A program made the position numbers and the translations under genes. Shown piece by piece: positions 60,634 to 64,000 of a stretch of 64,000 nt of DNA. The stretch covers positions 1 through 64,000 of the forward strand of contig WRAC01000001.1 of the NCBI GenBank assembly GCA_009780415.1. Direction: 5' to 3'. Positions within the stretch are counted from its first letter, which is position 1. Each line of letters begins with the position of its first letter. The notes beneath the pieces are model-generated. The model was given only the letters and a program-made list of their open reading frames with translations. It was not told the origin of the DNA and made no database searches. The stretch comes from Defluviitaleaceae bacterium. GTDB taxonomy: Bacteria; Bacillota; Clostridia; Lachnospirales; WRAX01.

Positions 60634-61458
60634 TTAGTTCCGCGCCCGGGGATGCCGGGGGCGGGGAACATCAAATTTGCCTTTGCGCCCAAGGATGTAC
60701 AGCTCCAGAAGCGCGTCCTTATCGCGTTCGGAGAGCTTGCGGCGCAGCAGATGCTCGGCGTGGTTATACAGAAGCCGGATGTTTACCGAGTTTACGCGGC
60801 TTATGATGTGGTCTTGAAGGCTTTTGACGTCCAGTATCTGCGGGAGCGCGGCGCTTGGGGCTTTTTTATCGGCAAGCACGCGGGCTAAAACCTCCGCCGT
60901 GTACTCCGCGTCGGACAAAGCCGTGTGGAAAGGCCGCTCCATCGGGATTCCAAGGCCCTCAATCGCGTTGCGCAAGCCAATCTGCTGCCGCGACGGCTGC
61001 TCCGCTTCCCCGTTTTCCGCTTTTTCGCCGTGTATCGCGGCGTTATATGATCCGTACAGCTTTTGGACGTTCAAAAACCGCCGTGTCAGGCGTTTGTGGT
61101 TTAAGTCATAATACAGGATGTTGCGGTACAGCTCTTTTATGTCGTCGTTTCCCCACGTGCAGAAAACCGCGCGTTTGCCGAACGCGAAGCCGAAAAAATC
61201 CTCGAACGCGTCGGGAAAGGCCGGGGCCTGACGCAAGTCGTCCTTGCTGATGCCCGTTATGCGTTCCACGTACGGGTGCAGGCGTTTGTAAATCTGCGGC
61301 CTGACGAGGGTTTCGCGCCTGAGTTTTATATTCAGCTTGTCGTCCATCACCACAACGCCCATCTGGATTATCTCCGCCGGGCACGCGGGCTCCGGCTGGC
61401 GGTTGTCGTGAAAGTCGAAATATTGGTTATATTCCAGATCCAGGATGTAATATGGCAT
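60634..61458 (-). CDS. 3'-5' exonuclease (DEDDh, KapD/ERI1-like)
   Basis: 274 residues. YYILDLEYNQY is the exonuclease I motif (DxE), 'TWGNDDIKELYRN' motif II with D, and FHTALSDAEYTAEVLARVL motif III (HxxxxD). Members trim RNA or DNA 3' ends. C-terminal extension (NHAEHLLRRKLSERDKDALLELY). The ATG at 61458 has no clear ribosome site. Confidence 0.9.
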   Translation of the reverse strand: MPYYILDLEYNQYFDFHDNRQPEPACPAEIIQMGVVVMDDKLNIKLRRETLVRPQIYKRLHPYVERITGISKDDLRQAPAFPDAFEDFFGFAFGKRAVFCTWGNDDIKELYRNILYYDLNHKRLTRRFLNVQKLYGSYNAAIHGEKAENGEAEQPSRQQIGLRNAIEGLGIPMERPFHTALSDAEYTAEVLARVLADKKAPSAALPQILDVKSLQDHIISRVNSVNIRLLYNHAEHLLRRKLSERDKDALLELYILGRKGKFDVPRPRHPRARN

Positions 61459-61520
61459 GGGTTGATGATATCATTTTTATGGAGGAATGTCAATAAATTC
61501 GTAGGTTGGAACGCGCGTTC

Positions 61521-61549
61521 TTGAAGGCGGCGCCGTGCCGTGCTATAAT
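61521..61549 (+). promoter_or_regulatory. promoter of the 61605 gene
   Basis: TTGAAG (61521-61526), 17 bases, TGC-TATAAT (TATAAT 61544-61549), extended -10, 56 bases before GTG 61605. Confidence 0.7.
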
Positions 61550-61604
61550 GGGTAAAGAAATTGCTGATTCATCGGAACAGCATTATGATGAAAGGGGTAG
61601 CAAG

Positions 61605-62543
61605 GTGAATATTACAAAAATTGATGAAGGCTATCGAATTACAAAACTCAGCGGCGGGTCTGTCGGTCATGTAGAGCTTGTAACCGGTACCTACGACAAC
61701 AAGCCGTTTAAGGCGGTTATAAAAACACAGAAAAAATGGGAGCGCCCCGGCGACCCTAATTCGTGGCGAAGGGAGTATGACCTTTATACTTCGGGTTTAA
61801 GCGAGATTTTTACGGAAACTTTTCGTTGGCCGAAATGCTATCATGCTGAGATAAGCAACGATGAAACTAAATTATGGACGGAGTACATCGAAGGCGTTTC
61901 AGGTTCTGACCTGACTGTGGAAATGTATGAAAAGATTGCGGAGGGCTTGGGGCGTTTCCATGGTAAGCTATTTGCTGAAAAGTTTACACTGCCAACCGAA
62001 AATTTATGTAACGCAGATGGTATGAAAGACTTCTACCGCTACAATCGTTCAAAGAAGGAACTTTATAATTATATTCGCCGGTCTGACTGTAAAATACCGC
62101 GGCATTTATGCAAAATGATTGCTGATATGGACGAAAAATCAGACAAAGTATGGGCAGAGATTGAAAAATTGCCAATCGTACTCCGTCACGGAGATTTCTT
62201 CCCGCCCAATATATTTTATGCGGATGACAAAATCATTCTGATAGACTGGGACAGCGCAGGTTGGAGTTATTTGGGTGAAGATATTGTAAACTTGATAGCA
62301 GACTCAGGTGACGTTGACCATATGGCGGAATATTATCACACTTGTGTTCCTGCCTATTTGAAAGGTTTCTCGGAGTTTTCAGATGCTTCGCAGATAGAAA
62401 GCCTATATATTTACGAACGCATTGTCATGCATTTTGGTTACAGGCTTATAGGCGGCGTTACTTGGCGAAACGATGTGAAGACGCCGGAAGAGCAAAAATC
62501 AGACCTTAATGTGCTGCAAAAAATATATGAGATGGAAAATTGA
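61605..62543 (+). CDS. aminoglycoside phosphotransferase-like kinase
   Basis: 312 residues. APH/choline kinase fold: nucleotide-binding part with VIKTQKKWERPGDPNSW, catalytic HGDFFPPNIFYADDKIILIDWDSAGWSYLG (HxDxxPxN and the metal DWD). The gene is visibly more AT-rich than its neighbours, and codon choice changes (many AAA, TTA, TAT), a sign of recent transfer. GTG 61605 has AAAGGGG seven bases ahead; the frame is open to 61506. It may phosphorylate a small alcohol or antibiotic; substrate unknown. Confidence 0.85.
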   Translation: MNITKIDEGYRITKLSGGSVGHVELVTGTYDNKPFKAVIKTQKKWERPGDPNSWRREYDLYTSGLSEIFTETFRWPKCYHAEISNDETKLWTEYIEGVSGSDLTVEMYEKIAEGLGRFHGKLFAEKFTLPTENLCNADGMKDFYRYNRSKKELYNYIRRSDCKIPRHLCKMIADMDEKSDKVWAEIEKLPIVLRHGDFFPPNIFYADDKIILIDWDSAGWSYLGEDIVNLIADSGDVDHMAEYYHTCVPAYLKGFSEFSDASQIESLYIYERIVMHFGYRLIGGVTWRNDVKTPEEQKSDLNVLQKIYEMEN

Positions 62544-62556
62544 CAGCCTGGGGGGC

Positions 62557-62573
62557 GGACACAAAGTCTGTCC
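62557..62573. repeat. short palindrome in the 62544-62715 gap
   Basis: GGACA-CAAAGTC-TGTCC, 5-bp arms next to a G6 run. It resembles the small GGGGACAGACTTTGTCC type palindromes often seen between genes. Nothing else is certain in this 172-base gap. Confidence 0.4.
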
Positions 62574-62715
62574 CTTAGATTATTGACTATATACGTTTTA
62601 AAGTCCGTGAATGTTGCATTCCGGGCTTGTAAAAATCAGTTATATCCAAACAATATGTTGATACGGTTAATTCATTGTGATAATGTTAACGGGAAAGCAC
62701 GAACGGAGGGTTTGT

Positions 62716-63564
62716 ATGGATATATCCGTAAGCCGCGGGGGAGAGCCCGCGTATGAGTTAATGTTCGACACACTGATGACGGAGGTTTACGGCTTCTCCT
62801 TCTCGCCCTGGCTTGAGCGCAAGCTGTGGGACGAACGGTACGAGAGCTATTCGTTTATAAGGGACGGCAAAATGCTGTCGAACGTCTGCATATACAAAAC
62901 CGATCTGCTGATACGGGGGGAGCGCGTCCGCGCACACCAAATCGGCGCGGTCGCCACGTTGGAGGGCGAGAGGGGCAAGTCGCTGTCACGCACGCTGATA
63001 GAGCATATTTTAGGCGCGTACCCCGGCACCCCGGCGTTTTTGTACGCGGGCGCGGATGTACTGAATTTCTATCCGCGCTTCGGGTTTCAAAGGAAGTACA
63101 CCTATCGCCCGGTGCTTGGGGCTTCGATAAATAACAAAACGGAAAATGCCGTGAAGTACCTGCCCGACGACGCGTTTGTGCAGAAAATGCTTTACGGGGG
63201 GCGTGTTTATTCGGATTTGGCGGACGCAATGAACATGCAAAGCGTGCAGATGTTCCGTTTGCTGATGTCCTACACCGACAACATTTATTTCCTGCCCGGC
63301 TGCGGGGCGCTGGTTGTCGCGAGGCAGAAGGATGATAAGCTGTTCATTGCCGATGTGATTACGGAGAAGCCGCTTGCGTTTGACATACTTTGCAACGAGC
63401 TGCCCTTTAACGGGGTGGAGCTTGTTGAGTTTGGGTTCTGCCCGGATTGGCTGGGCGCCGTTCCGCGCTGGGAGCGGATGGATTGGGACAGGGAGCCGGT
63501 TTTTTTCTTTGGCGATTGGGAGCTGCCCGAGATATTCCGTTTTCCGGTTTTGTCGGCGACGTAG
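62716..63564 (+). CDS. GNAT-like N-acetyltransferase with C-terminal domain
   Basis: 282 residues. An Eis-type or GNAT N-terminal domain: 'VCIYKTDLLIRGERVRAHQIGAVATLEGERGKSLSRTLIEHIL' shows the acetyl-CoA binding loop (G--GKSLSRTLIEHI in place of RGxGxG), then FLYAGADVLNFYPRFGF, the normal end of the fold. A second, shorter domain follows. ATG 62716 has GGAGGG five bases ahead; the frame is open from 62677. Target unknown. Confidence 0.88.
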   Translation: MDISVSRGGEPAYELMFDTLMTEVYGFSFSPWLERKLWDERYESYSFIRDGKMLSNVCIYKTDLLIRGERVRAHQIGAVATLEGERGKSLSRTLIEHILGAYPGTPAFLYAGADVLNFYPRFGFQRKYTYRPVLGASINNKTENAVKYLPDDAFVQKMLYGGRVYSDLADAMNMQSVQMFRLLMSYTDNIYFLPGCGALVVARQKDDKLFIADVITEKPLAFDILCNELPFNGVELVEFGFCPDWLGAVPRWERMDWDREPVFFFGDWELPEIFRFPVLSAT

Positions 63565-63598
63565 AATCGGGGGTGCAACTCAGATTGTAAAAAATTAC

Positions 63599-63627
63599 TT
63601 GACACAAAGAACTCGTCAACGTATAAT
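63599..63627 (+). promoter_or_regulatory. consensus promoter of the 63666 gene
   Basis: TTGACA (63599-63604), 17 bases, TATAAT (63622-63627): perfect consensus, 38 bases before the ATG; the strength suggests high expression. Confidence 0.9.
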
Positions 63628-63665
63628 ACAGATAGTGACAAAATATAAACTAAGGAGTGAATTTT

Positions 63666-64000
63666 ATGTTGAGAAAAAAGAAGCTGTTTGTAGCTGCGTT
63701 AATGGCGGTTGTGCTTGTGCTTTCATTAACGCCTGTGTCCGCCGCCTTTGACGGCGCGGCGAGGCCGCAAAGCCCGGTCAACGTTTCGGACTTAGCTTAT
63801 CGGGTGCTGGCGGCAACCGAAGCGAACGAGGCATACAGAGCCGGAAGGATGAGTTTATCTGAAGCGCCTCACATACATATAACATTTGATGAATTTGTGG
63901 CGTTACGGAACTCAAGGCTGCCGGAGGCGATGGCGGCTAACGCGGCTTTGGAAGCGTTAATGGCTTCTTCTTCGTCTGTTGGTTACGGAGGGTACACAAA
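63666..64000 (+). CDS. secreted protein, partial
   Basis: About 111 residues visible; truncated by the window edge. A signal peptide (LRKKKLFVAALMAVVLVLSL, cleavage near PVSAA) is followed by an alanine-rich segment ('LAYRVLAATEANEAYRAGRMSLSEAP', 'LPEAMAANAALEALMASSSSVG'). ATG 63666 has AAGGAGTG six bases ahead. Family unknown; the consensus promoter and signal suggest an abundant secreted or surface protein. Confidence 0.8.
   Translation, partial: MLRKKKLFVAALMAVVLVLSLTPVSAAFDGAARPQSPVNVSDLAYRVLAATEANEAYRAGRMSLSEAPHIHITFDEFVALRNSRLPEAMAANAALEALMASSSSVGYGGYT

Overview
The window reads as a chromosomal segment of an anaerobic, endospore-forming member of the Clostridia (Bacillota), GC-rich by eye. 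The signs are spoVS, a GerS-like lipoprotein, TrmK, YhaM, a DUF4364 protein, dimeric glycyl-tRNA synthetase, ferredoxin-dependent 2-oxoacid oxidoreductases in place of dehydrogenase complexes, and consensus sigma-A promoters with AGGAGG-type ribosome sites. There is no rRNA, prophage, intact transposase or CRISPR array. One tRNA gene (Thr-CGT) is present.

Layout. 1-2941 (-): a peptide ABC transporter operon (DUF3899 protein, binding protein, permease cut by the window edge). 3055-6570 (+): aminopeptidase P, a YycI-like protein, a GerS/LolA-like lipoprotein and an EndoA (MazF) toxin with no antitoxin. 6572-7134: tRNA-Thr and a candidate type I toxin-antitoxin locus. 7173-8088: an amidase (-) and a MITE-like palindromic repeat. 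8089-15832 (+): a signalling cluster of two hybrid histidine kinases with C-terminal Hpt domains, a REC-GAF-PAS-GGDEF diguanylate cyclase and a lone REC protein closely related to the cyclase's REC. 15862-22068: small membrane proteins, dtd, a ZIP transporter, three tandem paralogous single-TM proteins of unknown function, a polysaccharide deacetylase, trmK and spoVS. 22214-28655: yhaM, a split Cas4-like nuclease, a second binding protein beside a second DUF3899 protein, yebC, and a DnaD/DnaC-like helicase-loading pair. 28680-41858: pheT without pheS, Sua5-type threonylcarbamoyl-AMP synthase, a SEC-C protein, an L,D-transpeptidase, clpA-clpS, a pRiA4b-ORF3-like protein with DUF4364, and glyQS. 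41923-42228: a holin-like (Hol-Tox) type I toxin with antisense RNA.

42246-49918 (+) is a catabolic block: phosphotransbutyrylase, butyrate kinase, an M20 amidohydrolase, a branched-chain amino acid dehydrogenase, a P-loop NTPase and a four-subunit 2-oxoacid:ferredoxin oxidoreductase. Together they would turn valine, leucine and isoleucine into branched-chain acyl-CoA and then into the free acid plus ATP, a ferredoxin-based counterpart of the Bacillus bkd route. Then come a shortened PP2C-like gene, a lipoprotein hydrolase followed by a decayed copy of the Hol-Tox locus, ftsQ and ftsZ, a 47-residue protein, and pyruvate:ferredoxin oxidoreductase. The right end holds a Nudix hydrolase, nitroreductase, an exonuclease, an AT-rich phosphotransferase-like gene, a GNAT-type protein and the start of a secreted protein.

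The less-described material is in the three type I toxin-antitoxin-like loci (two intact, one decayed), the tandem NIERL-GYP small membrane proteins, the split membrane-anchored Cas4-like nuclease, the repeated DUF3899/binding-protein pairing, the MITE-like and T-rich dispersed repeats, and several genes whose best start codon seems to be AUU, AUC or AUA. All functional calls rest on reading the translations; no database search was run.
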